Positions 1-5,599 of a stretch of 11,919 nt of DNA are shown here, in pieces (position 1 is the first letter of the stretch; each line of letters opens with the position of its first letter). The stretch is from DASXTW01 sp046726275 (GTDB lineage Bacteria; Actinomycetota; UBA4738), in assembly GCA_046726275.1 (NCBI GenBank), contig JBKPAF010000092.1, forward strand, positions 1 to 11,919, read 5' to 3'. Both the position numbers and the translations under genes were made by a program. Below the pieces are notes generated by a model. The model had not been told where the DNA came from and ran no database searches. It worked only from the letters and a program-made list of their open reading frames with translations.

Positions 1-288
1 GGAAACAGCCGCGCTGCCGGAGAATACCGGGGCAGAGACACCGTGGCCCAGTTGTTCTCCGCTGCGGTGGGCGGGGAGAGCACGATCGACGTGCACGACG
101 TGCTCGCCAACGACGATCACACCGTCACTTTGGGCACGGCGCATCTGGTGGCCCCTGATGGTGATCGCGTCGACTACAAGTTCGTGAACGTCTTCCACAT
201 CCAGGATGGCAAGGTCACCGAGGCGTGGGGGATGTCGGAGAACGATGCGGAGACCGACGCGTTCTTTGACAAATTTGCGCCTTCATAG
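1..288 (+). CDS. SnoaL/NTF2-like protein, 5' end outside window
   Basis: The frame is open from base 1, so this is the C-terminal part of a gene that begins upstream. The visible 95 residues start with G-N-S-R-A-A-G-E-Y-R-G-R-D, which matches the stretch before the 'YRGRD' loop of SnoaL-like NTF2-fold proteins. After it come the beta strands of the second half (H-x-V-x-L-G-T-A-H-L, then V-D-Y-K-F-V-N-V-F-H-I-Q-D-G-K-V-T-E-A-W). The 'F-x-I-x-D-G-K-V-x-E-x-W' pattern is typical of the family. These are small cone-shaped alpha+beta proteins that act as cyclases, isomerases or ligand binders; the substrate cannot be told from the sequence. A GTG at 43 could be taken for a start, but homology clearly continues upstream of it. 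The DinB-like gene follows after 24 bases on the same strand, so the two may be co-transcribed. Confidence 0.75.
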   Translation, partial: GNSRAAGEYRGRDTVAQLFSAAVGGESTIDVHDVLANDDHTVTLGTAHLVAPDGDRVDYKFVNVFHIQDGKVTEAWGMSENDAETDAFFDKFAPS

Positions 289-312
289 GAACGCGGCTGG
301 AAGAAACGAATC

Positions 313-843
313 GTGAACGGGGCCCTGCTCGAAGCCTTCCGCCACAATGCGTGGGCCACCAAGCAGCTCCTCGAGTTCTGCCGAGAGCTTCCGGAGGAGC
401 AGCTCACCGCTCCCGGAGCCGGGACCTATGCGGGCATCCTCGAGACGTTCAACCACATCGTCCTGTCGGAGGCGCGCTATCTCCGGCGACTGGCCGGCAG
501 CGGACCGCCCTGGATCGACAGCGCGGGCGGGAGCGACCCCGGTGATGTCGACCCGGAGAGCGTCGACATCGACCAGCTCCACTCGAGGGTCGAGGAGACG
601 GAGAAGCTCTGGGAGGAGCTCCTGTCCGAGCCCCTCGACGCCGAGCGCGTGATCATCCTCGACCAGGGGGCCTACCAGGCCCACGCCGGGGTTCTGGTGG
701 CGCAGGCGCTGCACCACGGGAACGCCCACCGGGAACAGATCTGCGCAATCCTCACGCGGGCAGGCATGGAGCCTCCGGACGTTCAGGCGTGGGCGTACGC
801 AGACGCAACCGGGCGAGGAGGAGAGCGAAACCCGGACGCCTGA
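313..843 (+). CDS. DinB-like (DinB/YfiT superfamily) putative metal-dependent protein
   Basis: A 176-residue protein, the usual size for the DinB four-helix-bundle superfamily. These proteins bind a divalent metal through three histidines. Some are thiol transferases (bacillithiol- or mycothiol-dependent), and most have no known substrate. The triad is visible: His48 in the helix-2 motif F-N-H-I-V-L-S-E, then His135 and His139 in H-H-G-N-A-H-R-E-Q-I, a classic 'HxxxHR' helix. The N-terminus (L-L-E-A-F-R-H-N-A-W-A-T-K-Q-L-L) is the standard first helix. The start is GTG at 313, with a weak purine-rich site (GGAAG at 299-303) upstream. No other start nearby keeps the first helix. The last ~15 residues are polar and probably disordered. 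Fold assignment is firm; the reaction is unknown. Confidence 0.85.
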   Translation: MNGALLEAFRHNAWATKQLLEFCRELPEEQLTAPGAGTYAGILETFNHIVLSEARYLRRLAGSGPPWIDSAGGSDPGDVDPESVDIDQLHSRVEETEKLWEELLSEPLDAERVIILDQGAYQAHAGVLVAQALHHGNAHREQICAILTRAGMEPPDVQAWAYADATGRGGERNPDA

Positions 844-866
844 CGGGAGGAATGCGCGCCCTCCCG
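844..866. terminator. Hairpin between convergent DinB-like gene and vapC
   Basis: CGGGAGG (844-850) and CCTCCCG (860-866) form a perfect 7-bp stem around a 9-base loop. It begins directly after the DinB-like TGA and lies ahead of the convergent vapC stop at 907. There is no T-tract on either side, so it is a candidate bidirectional terminator of the T-poor kind seen in GC-rich bacteria. Confidence 0.5.
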
Positions 867-906
867 GATCACCGCCGGCGCGCTGGGACGTGTTGATTCG
901 GCATGG

Positions 907-1332
907 TCATGGCGGCCGGCGCCACCGGACCCCAGGAAAACGGGAGAAATCGGCGTCGAACGAGACGATCTCGGCGCCGTGCTCGACGGCGAGGGCGGCC
1001 AAGTGGGCATCGTTCACCAGGTTGGCCGCAGTGCCGAGCGGCCCGAGCAGGCCCCGCAGCACGCTGAGGTGCCGAGCGCTCGGGTCGACGACGATCGAGG
1101 CGGGTTGATCCAGCCAGGACTCGACGACGTCGAACGCCTGATCCGTATTGAGGGGGCTCGGAAAGATTCCCGCGTGCGTGCTCAACCGGACGAACCCGAG
1201 CAGCACCGTCCACGCAAACCCCACGGCTTCACGGCCCGCCAGCGCTGGGTCGAGCCAGCCGATCGCCGATGAGTGCAAGGGGGCATCTTCGTCGATCGCG
1301 TACAGCAGGACGTTGGCGTCGACCAGCTTCAC
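907..1332 (-). CDS. vapC: VapC-like PIN-domain ribonuclease toxin
   Basis: A 141-residue PIN-domain protein. VapC toxins are Mg2+-dependent endoribonucleases that cut tRNA or rRNA and are held inactive by the partner VapB. Acidic active-site residues are visible: Asp5 in K-L-V-D-A-N-V-L-L-Y-A, Asp108 in N-L-V-N-D-A-H-L-A-A-L-A, and Asp126 in S-F-D-A-D-F-S-R-F-P-G. Where many VapCs carry a glutamate (L-x-E-F), this protein has Gly46 (V-L-L-G-F-V-R-L). I recall other members of this subgroup with the same change, so I do not take it as inactivation. The start is GTG at 1332, and its bases overlap the vapB stop by four (GTGA), the usual coupling in such modules. Target RNA is unknown. Confidence 0.88.
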   Translation of the reverse strand: MKLVDANVLLYAIDEDAPLHSSAIGWLDPALAGREAVGFAWTVLLGFVRLSTHAGIFPSPLNTDQAFDVVESWLDQPASIVVDPSARHLSVLRGLLGPLGTAANLVNDAHLAALAVEHGAEIVSFDADFSRFPGVRWRRPP

Positions 1333-1586
1333 TTCCGAGCAGCCAGCTTGCGGATCAGCTCCTCGTCCTCGAGCTCGCCCGCCAGGCGAAGCGCCTTGTC
1401 CAGGGGGATCGTCGGATTGAAGCCCATCCGGAAGGTGCGGGTGCCGGTGGGAGGCTGCTCCGATGCCGGGGCCAGGCCCGCTCGGATCGCCTCGTTCACC
1501 GCCAGCTTGAAGGAGACGCCTCGCTCCCGCATGGCCTTCCGGACAAGGGCCTCGACATCGGGATCGAGCGTGATCGTGGTCCTCAT
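1329..1586 (-). CDS. vapB: VapB-like ribbon-helix-helix antitoxin
   Basis: An 85-residue antitoxin starting at ATG 1586. Residues 1-45 form a ribbon-helix-helix DNA-binding domain: the strand M-R-T-T-I-T-L-D, then the helix V-E-A-L-V-R-K-A-M-R, then V-S-F-K-L-A-V-N-E-A-I-R-A-G-L. The C-terminal half (G-F-N-P-T-I-P-L-D-K-A-L-R-L-A-G-E-L-E-D-E-E-L) is the toxin-neutralising tail. In-frame ATGs at 1598 and 1595 would add M-M-S-S, but they lie inside or against the -10 hexamer (1594-1599), and 'MRTT(I/V)TLDPDVEALV' is the standard family start. I therefore prefer 1586. VapB-VapC complexes usually repress their own promoter, and the repeated ATGATG/TCATC motifs in 1589-1630 are candidate operator half-sites. 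It is coupled to vapC by a 4-base overlap. Confidence 0.88.
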   Translation of the reverse strand: MRTTITLDPDVEALVRKAMRERGVSFKLAVNEAIRAGLAPASEQPPTGTRTFRMGFNPTIPLDKALRLAGELEDEELIRKLAARK

Positions 1587-1593
1587 GGATGAC

Positions 1594-1621
1594 ATCATAG
1601 CATCATCTGAGCAAGCATCAA
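1594..1621 (-). promoter_or_regulatory. vapBC promoter, transcript start on the ATG
   Basis: On the minus strand TTGATG (1621-1616) and TATGAT (1599-1594) are separated by 16 bases, a good match to the housekeeping sigma consensus. Seven bases after the -10 hexamer comes the A of the vapB ATG at 1586, where transcription would be expected to begin. No Shine-Dalgarno sequence precedes this ATG. Both points predict a leaderless mRNA. Confidence 0.6.
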
Positions 1622-1646
1622 CTCATCATTCTAGGGAGACTGGATA

Positions 1647-2465
1647 CTAGCCGGACCACCACGATCGGGCCCAGCTGACGTCGGCCAGCGCGGCCTGCCC
1701 CGCAAGATTGGGATGGAAATAGTCGAGCTTGCTTATCTGGCGGGCCGAGAAGGGGTAGTTGAAGACCGCGTCGCCGTCGAATCGGCAGTTCGAATATTGG
1801 GCGCAGATCTGCTCCAGAACGTCGTTGAAGGCCGTCTCCCGCTCCAGGACCTTCAGCCGATCCGCGCTGGTCCTGAATGGGGAGAGCATGGATTGGCAGA
1901 TCTTGGCCGCCCACCACACCGCCTGGGCTAGAGGATTTGTACGCAGGACCTGCCAAAGGCGATAAATGTTCGGGATGCTACTCACGAAGATGTGGGCACC
2001 GGGCGGGAGCCCCACCTCCAGGGTGCTCATGGCCGCCTGGAACTGATTCCGAAAGTCTGCGACCGGCGTCATCGTGTTGGGGGAAGAGGTGCAGGTGTCG
2101 TTGGCCCCCATCAGGATGGTCACGTATTCGGCCTGCTGACTGACCGCCGAAGCGGCCTGGCTCGCGGCATTGGCCATCTTCGCTCCAGCCACCGCATCGT
2201 TGTGCGCGTTGCCGGCCATGTCCGGGTTGGCTGTCAGGATTCGTTCGTAGTGGCTGGCGATCGAGTCGGAGACATAGCCGGTGCTCCAGGATCTGCCGGG
2301 CCGGTCGCCGTAGAAGCAGCAAACGTTGGTTGCCCGACTGATCGAGTCTCCGATCGCGGCCATGCTGTCAGGGAGAGGTAGGGCGGCGGCATGTGAAGAA
2401 GCGGGAAGTGCTACCAGCAGAGCGGACGTCACCAGGAGCAGGATGCCGAACGACCTCCAGCGCAT
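1647..2465 (-). CDS. Secreted SGNH/GDSL-family hydrolase
   Basis: The mature part is an SGNH hydrolase, an esterase/lipase-type serine hydrolase. The start at ATG 2465 is fixed by GGAGGTGG (2478-2471), five bases away; it gives 272 residues. Residues 1-28 are a signal peptide (M-R-W-R, hydrophobic core L-L-L-V-T-S-A-L-L-V-A-L, then A-S-S-H-A-A-A), so the enzyme is probably exported. Block I is A-I-G-D-S-I-S with nucleophile Ser41. The block II region is H-N-D-A-V-A-G-A near residues 88-95. Block III is M-G-A-N-D-T-C with Asn122. Block V is D-Y-F-H-P-N with Asp248 and His251, so the catalytic set is complete. Several cysteines (two in V-C-C-F-Y, others in D-T-C, K-I-C, I-C and N-C-R) could form disulfides outside the cell. 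The substrate (lipid, acyl ester or glycan acetyl) cannot be read from the sequence. Confidence 0.88.
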   Translation of the reverse strand: MRWRSFGILLLVTSALLVALPASSHAAALPLPDSMAAIGDSISRATNVCCFYGDRPGRSWSTGYVSDSIASHYERILTANPDMAGNAHNDAVAGAKMANAASQAASAVSQQAEYVTILMGANDTCTSSPNTMTPVADFRNQFQAAMSTLEVGLPPGAHIFVSSIPNIYRLWQVLRTNPLAQAVWWAAKICQSMLSPFRTSADRLKVLERETAFNDVLEQICAQYSNCRFDGDAVFNYPFSARQISKLDYFHPNLAGQAALADVSWARSWWSG

Positions 2466-2485
2466 GCGCGCCACCTCCAATCGCT

Positions 2486-2500
2486 CGAATGTCACATTCG
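2486..2500. promoter_or_regulatory. Perfect palindrome upstream of the SGNH hydrolase gene
   Basis: CGAATGT and ACATTCG are perfect inverted repeats around one central base, 20 bases upstream of the SGNH hydrolase ATG. They sit just outside its ribosome binding site. The size and symmetry suit an operator for a dimeric repressor. No regulator gene stands next to it. Confidence 0.4.
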
Positions 2501-2578
2501 GGCTGGGCTTCGCCTATTCCAATTCCCGTGAAGCCGATTCCTAATCGCGGGCGGCTCAGAAAGGGCGCTGCGTCCTCC

Positions 2579-2598
2579 CCCGAACGCTAGAGTTCGGG
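2579..2598. promoter_or_regulatory. Inverted repeat upstream of the aminotransferase-like gene
   Basis: CCCGAAC (2579-2585) and GTTCGGG (2592-2598) form a 7-bp inverted repeat with a 6-base centre, about 25 bases before the ATG at 2622. It could be an operator in the divergent intergenic region or a stem-loop in the mRNA leader. The sequence differs from the palindrome at 2486-2500. Confidence 0.35.
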
Positions 2599-2621
2599 CC
2601 GGGTCAAGTCAGGGGGGGCAC

Positions 2622-3779
2622 ATGGGAACCAAGCGGATGGAGGCGATTCCCGGTTTCGGGATCGACCGAGTGGCGGCGGCGGTGGGCGAGGATCCCGAGG
2701 TCCTGCGACTGGAGAACCTCGACACCGACCTCGTTCCCCCGGAGGATGCGCTCCGGGCGACGCGGGAGGCGGTTGGGCAGGACGAGGCCAACAGCTGGCT
2801 CCCGTTCACGGGGAAGGCAGACCTCCGGGGGGCGGTGGCCGACCAAGTGGGAGAGCGGTCCGGGGTGGCCCTCGATCCCGACACCCAGGTCGTCATCACC
2901 TGTGGGGAGGGCGACGCCATGGTGGACGCCCTGTTCGTCACCACCGACCCGGGCGATGAGGTGATCCTGACCGACCCCACCTATGCGGGGATGATCAATC
3001 GGGTCCGCATCGTCGGGGCTCTGCCTCGCTTGGTTCCCCTCGATCCGCGACACGGGGAATGGCGGCTGGACACCGACGCCATTGCCGCGGCGGTTACCGA
3101 CCGTACACGGGCGATCTTCGTGGGCAACCCGGGGATGCCGACAGGAAATCACCTGAACGACGACGAGTGGGAGGCGGTCGCTTCGATCTGCCGGGAGCGG
3201 GACGTGTGGCTGATCTACCTGGCGTGGATGGAGCGGATCCTGTTCGACGACCGGCCGTATCGCCATCCGGCCTCCCTGCCGGACATGGCCGGGCGGGTCA
3301 TCCACGTGGGCTGCGTGACGATGGAGCAGCGGATGATCGGTTGGAGGATCGGCTGGCTCGTCTGTCCGCCCGAGGTCGCGGACGACGCGGCCCGAGCCCA
3401 CATCTTCAACGGGCTGACCCCGGGGGGGATCGCCCAGGCCGGAGCGAGGGCCGCCCTCCAGGCGCCACCCGAGGACCTGGCCGGCGCCGTCGCCGAGTGG
3501 GAGCGGCGTCGGGACGCCATGCTCGAGCAGTTGGAGGGGCTTCCGGCGGTTCGTCCCGCCGGCGGCTGGTCGTTGCTCATGGATGTGGAGGCGCTGGGGC
3601 ACTCAGCGGCCGACCTCTCCATGGCCCTGGTCGACCACAAGGTAGCCGCCACGCCGATGACCACCTGGGGAGAGCGGGTGTCACCCCGATACATCCGATT
3701 CGTCTACAGCAATGAGCCCGTCGAGCGCCTAGCCCAATTCGGGCGACGCTTACGGGCGGCGTTGGATCAGCTCTCGTGA
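2622..3779 (+). CDS. Aminotransferase class I/II-like protein lacking the PLP lysine
   Basis: A 385-residue protein with the full-length fold of class I/II (fold type I) aminotransferases, which normally hold PLP as a Schiff base. Family landmarks: L-P-F-T-G near 61, T-C-G-E-G-D-A-M at 93-100, D-P-T-Y-A-G-M near 118, N-P-G-M-P-T-G at 169-175, R-M-I-G-W-R-I-G-W at 237-245 with the phosphate-binding Arg242, and substrate-carboxylate Arg359 in Y-I-R-F. Key residues are missing. The internal aldimine lysine is Met234 (V-T-M-E-Q-R-M). The aspartate that pairs with the PLP pyridine nitrogen is Leu200 and the nearby tyrosine is Met203 (I-Y-L-A-W-M-E-R). The asparagine of N-P-x-N-P is Met172. From memory, relatives with 'MPSG' and 'DAAMER' keep the Asp and Lys, so Leu200 and Met234 are the special changes. 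No stop or frameshift is seen. Start: ATG 2622 behind an AGGGGGGG tract; ATG 2637 is an alternative. Probably a pseudoenzyme or a protein with a new role. Confidence 0.85.
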   Translation: MGTKRMEAIPGFGIDRVAAAVGEDPEVLRLENLDTDLVPPEDALRATREAVGQDEANSWLPFTGKADLRGAVADQVGERSGVALDPDTQVVITCGEGDAMVDALFVTTDPGDEVILTDPTYAGMINRVRIVGALPRLVPLDPRHGEWRLDTDAIAAAVTDRTRAIFVGNPGMPTGNHLNDDEWEAVASICRERDVWLIYLAWMERILFDDRPYRHPASLPDMAGRVIHVGCVTMEQRMIGWRIGWLVCPPEVADDAARAHIFNGLTPGGIAQAGARAALQAPPEDLAGAVAEWERRRDAMLEQLEGLPAVRPAGGWSLLMDVEALGHSAADLSMALVDHKVAATPMTTWGERVSPRYIRFVYSNEPVERLAQFGRRLRAALDQLS

Positions 3780-3887
3780 AAGCGGGCGGACCCTCTACGT
3801 CGATTGTGGGATTGCGCTATGGGCAGCGCAGGAGTAGGACGAACCGTTAGCGGGTCTTCGATAGGAGATGAAAGGGGGCGGTCTGGG

Positions 3888-4397
3888 ATGAGACTCAGGT
3901 TCCTGGTCGTGACGATGGTGGCCCTTCTGTCCGTGGGGATCATGGCCCCGGCGGCGCACGCCACCGAAACCAAGACCTACAACCTCAAGGACGTGGTCGA
4001 GAACTTCAGCGACGTCGTGCCGTGCCGGGAGGACCTGGGCCTGTACGACATCACCCTCAATTACAACCTGGTCATCCACGAGACCGCGGCGGCCATCGAC
4101 CTGGCCGACCCGGATGACCCCTTCGACGATATCCTCACTCCACCGTTCCACGTCACCGGCACCCTTGCGGGAACGCTCGAGGCCATCCCCCAGGACCCGT
4201 CGCAGCCCTCGTTCACCGGCCACTTCAGCCAGTGGTTCGGCGCCAACAGCAACAGGAAGAACGAGGCCGACACGTTCACCTTCACAGTCATCGCGAAGGG
4301 TTCGGACAACTCCAAGGTGAAGTTCCACGTCACCGCTCACTTCAGCGTGACCCCCAACGGCCAGGTGCTGGAGTTCGAGAAGCCTCGGTGCCACTAG
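3888..4397 (+). CDS. Small secreted protein of unknown function
   Basis: A 169-residue protein with a clear signal peptide: M-R-L-R-F, hydrophobic core L-V-V-T-M-V-A-L-L-S-V-G-I-M, and cleavage likely after A-H-A at residue 25. The mature part is rich in beta strands with alternating hydrophobic residues (T-G-T-L-A-G-T-L, S-F-T-G-H-F-S-Q-W-F-G, D-T-F-T-F-T-V-I-A-K-G, V-K-F-H-V-T-A-H-F-S-V). This suggests a small beta-sandwich or beta-barrel. Only two cysteines remain after processing (Cys46 in V-V-P-C and Cys168 two residues from the end), well placed for one disulfide tying the ends together. I recall similar secreted actinobacterial proteins with 'FTGH(Y/F)..WFG' and 'TFTFTV' motifs but no assigned function. 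The start at ATG 3888 has AAAGGGGG (3871-3878) nine bases ahead; the open frame extends further upstream but without signal-peptide logic. Confidence 0.75.
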   Translation: MRLRFLVVTMVALLSVGIMAPAAHATETKTYNLKDVVENFSDVVPCREDLGLYDITLNYNLVIHETAAAIDLADPDDPFDDILTPPFHVTGTLAGTLEAIPQDPSQPSFTGHFSQWFGANSNRKNEADTFTFTVIAKGSDNSKVKFHVTAHFSVTPNGQVLEFEKPRCH

Positions 4398-4522
4398 CCC
4401 AGGCTGATTTGCGGCCATAGGGCTCGCCGGGGAATGGGCTCCCGGCTGGCCATGGCCTTCACGTCGCATACCGTGACGTGAATTGGAAGTCGATACGCGA
4501 CGCGAGTGATGACAGGTCGCCC

Positions 4523-4531
4523 TGATAGACT
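4523..4531 (+). promoter_or_regulatory. Possible extended -10 for carD
   Basis: TGATAGACT fits the extended -10 pattern TGnTAnnnT and lies about 95 bases before the carD start. No convincing -35 is seen. A near-identical element (TGTTAGACT) stands at 6093-6101. The remainder of 4398-4625 holds two short hairpins, GGGC/GCCC near 4541-4553 and TGGCG/CGCCA near 4579-4593, and no gene I can support. Confidence 0.3.
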
Positions 4532-4625
4532 TACTGCACCGGGGCAATCGCCCGAGGCTTCAAGCACAGCGAGTGACTGATGGCGTTGGCGCCACCTGCC
4601 CTTCACTCCTACGGATCGGAGATCC

Positions 4626-5183
4626 ATGAGAGGGAAGGGACCTGTGTACCGAAAAGGCGACAAGGTCATGTATCCCCACCATGGGGCAGCGGTCATTGAA
4701 GACGTTGTCAAGCGCGACATGTTCGGCAAGCAGCGGACCTACGCGAAGCTTCGGTTCTCCCACGGAAATCTGACCCTCCTGATCCCCCTCGAAAGCACCG
4801 AGCAGGTGGGATTGCGCGGCGTGGCGTCCAAAGGCGAGGTCAAGAAGGTGTTCGACGTCCTCCGGGAGGACGAGGGGTGGATGCCTCTGCTCTGGAGCCA
4901 GAGGTACAAGACCAATCTGGCCAAGCTCATCTCCGGCGACATCTATCAGGGGGCCGAGCTGGTCCGGGACCTGTCGATCAGAAACAGGGGGAAGGCCCTG
5001 TCGGCAGCTGAGAGGCGCATGCTCGACAAGGCCCGTCAGATCCTGATCTCCGAGCTGATCTTTGCCTTCGACTGCACCGAAGAGGACGCCGAGGCGATGC
5101 TGGATAGGGCTCTGACGGAGCAAGGTCCAGGCGGCGGCCGGGCGACAGGCGCACCACCCGCTACGAGCGGTGTCCCTGGCTAG
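4626..5183 (+). CDS. carD: CarD/CdnL-family RNA polymerase-binding transcription regulator
   Basis: CarD/CdnL proteins bind the RNA polymerase beta subunit and the upstream edge of the open promoter complex. They stabilise initiation, notably at rRNA promoters, and are essential in mycobacteria. Residues 8-60 are the Tudor-like RNAP-interaction domain (Y-R-K-G-D-K-V-M-Y-P-H-H-G-A-A-V-I-E-D). Residues 70-165 are the helical DNA-binding domain with L-L-W-S-Q-R-Y-K-T-N-L-A-K-L and K-A-R-Q-I-L-I-S-E-L. Trp90 aligns with the tryptophan that wedges into promoter DNA in mycobacterial CarD. The last ~18 residues (glycine-, proline- and alanine-rich) are an extra tail. Start: ATG 4626 has GGAG four bases away. 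GTG 4644, behind a GGGAAGGGA tract, would give the more usual short N-terminus 'xYRKGDKV'. The zinc-ribbon gene follows directly, with its ribosome binding site over the carD stop. Confidence 0.92.
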   Translation: MRGKGPVYRKGDKVMYPHHGAAVIEDVVKRDMFGKQRTYAKLRFSHGNLTLLIPLESTEQVGLRGVASKGEVKKVFDVLREDEGWMPLLWSQRYKTNLAKLISGDIYQGAELVRDLSIRNRGKALSAAERRMLDKARQILISELIFAFDCTEEDAEAMLDRALTEQGPGGGRATGAPPATSGVPG

Positions 5184-5194
5184 AGGGATTCGTC

Positions 5195-5365
5195 GTGTTG
5201 CGGTGTCCCATCTGTGAGTCGTCCCAAGTCCTGATCGTCATAGGCCCACGGCCGAGCGGCTCGTGCGATGGCTGCGGGGCTCGGTGGATACAGGAGGGCA
5301 GCATCCAGAAGCACATCCACGCGAAGCCAACGGCTGACTGGCCGACAGAAATGGTCGCGTTGTAA
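5195..5365 (+). CDS. Small zinc-ribbon protein (56 aa)
   Basis: A 56-residue protein with two CxxC knuckles: Cys4-P-I-Cys7 and Cys24-D-G-Cys27, separated by 16 residues and followed by G-A-R-W-I-Q-E. This is the layout of a minimal zinc ribbon, as found in small actinobacterial proteins and at the ends of transcription-related proteins. The segment between the knuckles (S-S-Q-V-L-I-V-I-G-P-R-P) is a plausible beta hairpin. The start is GTG 5195 (TTG 5198 also possible); AGAGGGA at 5182-5188, six bases upstream, is a good ribosome binding site and overlaps the carD TAG (5181-5183), so translation is probably coupled. Position behind carD hints at a role tied to transcription, but that is inference. 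The remaining 29 residues carry two histidines and no recognisable domain. Confidence 0.72.
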   Translation: MLRCPICESSQVLIVIGPRPSGSCDGCGARWIQEGSIQKHIHAKPTADWPTEMVAL

Positions 5366-5379
5366 GTGTAATAGGGGGG

Positions 5380-5401
5380 AGATCGCCGCTCTTGGCGATC
5401 T
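5380..5401 (+). terminator. Hairpin after carD-zinc ribbon, possible terminator
   Basis: AGATCGCC (5380-5387) and GGCGATCT (5394-5401) form a perfect 8-bp stem with a 6-base loop, 14 bases after the zinc-ribbon stop. No T-tract follows. The 3' arm touches the -35 of promoter A. It is also complementary to the conserved GATCGCC inside leader A (5483-5489), so the two could compete if both are in one RNA. Confidence 0.45.
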
Positions 5402-5429
5402 GACAGATCCCATCGAACCTGCGCATACT
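5400..5429 (+). promoter_or_regulatory. Promoter of conserved leader block, copy A
   Basis: CTGACA (5400-5405) and CATACT (5424-5429) are 18 bases apart, resembling TTGACA/TATAAT. Aligned without gaps to copy B (6620-6650), 23 of 31 bases are identical over 5400-5430, including GACAGA and the 13-base CCTGCGCATACTG. Transcription would start near 5436. Confidence 0.5.
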
Positions 5430-5435
5430 GTAAGA

Positions 5436-5536
5436 AGAAGACGCGGCCCCGTTCTTAGACGGGAGAAGTCAAGAACCTACGGGATCGCCTCCTCGCATTC
5501 TGGTCCCCGCCGCTGGTTCTCAGCGAAGGCTTGATG
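5436..5536 (+). ncRNA. Conserved structured 5' leader, copy A (unassigned)
   Basis: The region shares three ordered blocks with copy B: GACGGGAGA (5458-5466), TACGGGATCGCCTC (5478-5491) and AGCGAAGG (5522-5529), with spacers of different length. Possible pairings are CCCGT/ACGGG (5448-5452 with 5459-5463), GGAG/CTCC (5462-5465 with 5489-5492, loop holding TACGGGATCG) and GCGG/CCGC (5443-5446 with 5507-5510). The first two share bases and are alternatives. AAGG is followed by ATG 5534 and then CCC TGA, so the leader ends on a two-codon open frame. I cannot match it to any riboswitch class I know. Confidence 0.45.
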
Positions 5537-5599
5537 CCCTGAGCGACATTTTGCTCTCGATCTGGCTCACGTTGCCATCCAGGCAGTCAGGACGATCCA

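Noticed and set aside
2465..2495. Upstream in-frame start of the SGNH hydrolase (adds MTFERLEVAR)
   Set aside because: It would bury the GGAGGTGG ribosome binding site inside the coding region and put charged residues before the signal peptide.
2604..3602. Long minus-strand frame (332 codons) opposite the aminotransferase-like gene
   Set aside because: Low-complexity, proline/glycine/arginine-rich translation typical of an antisense shadow in GC-rich DNA; the plus strand carries clear family homology.
3795..4547. Minus-strand frame of 250 codons opposite the secreted protein
   Set aside because: Histidine/glycine-rich shadow; the plus strand has a signal peptide, a ribosome binding site and a recognisable mature protein.
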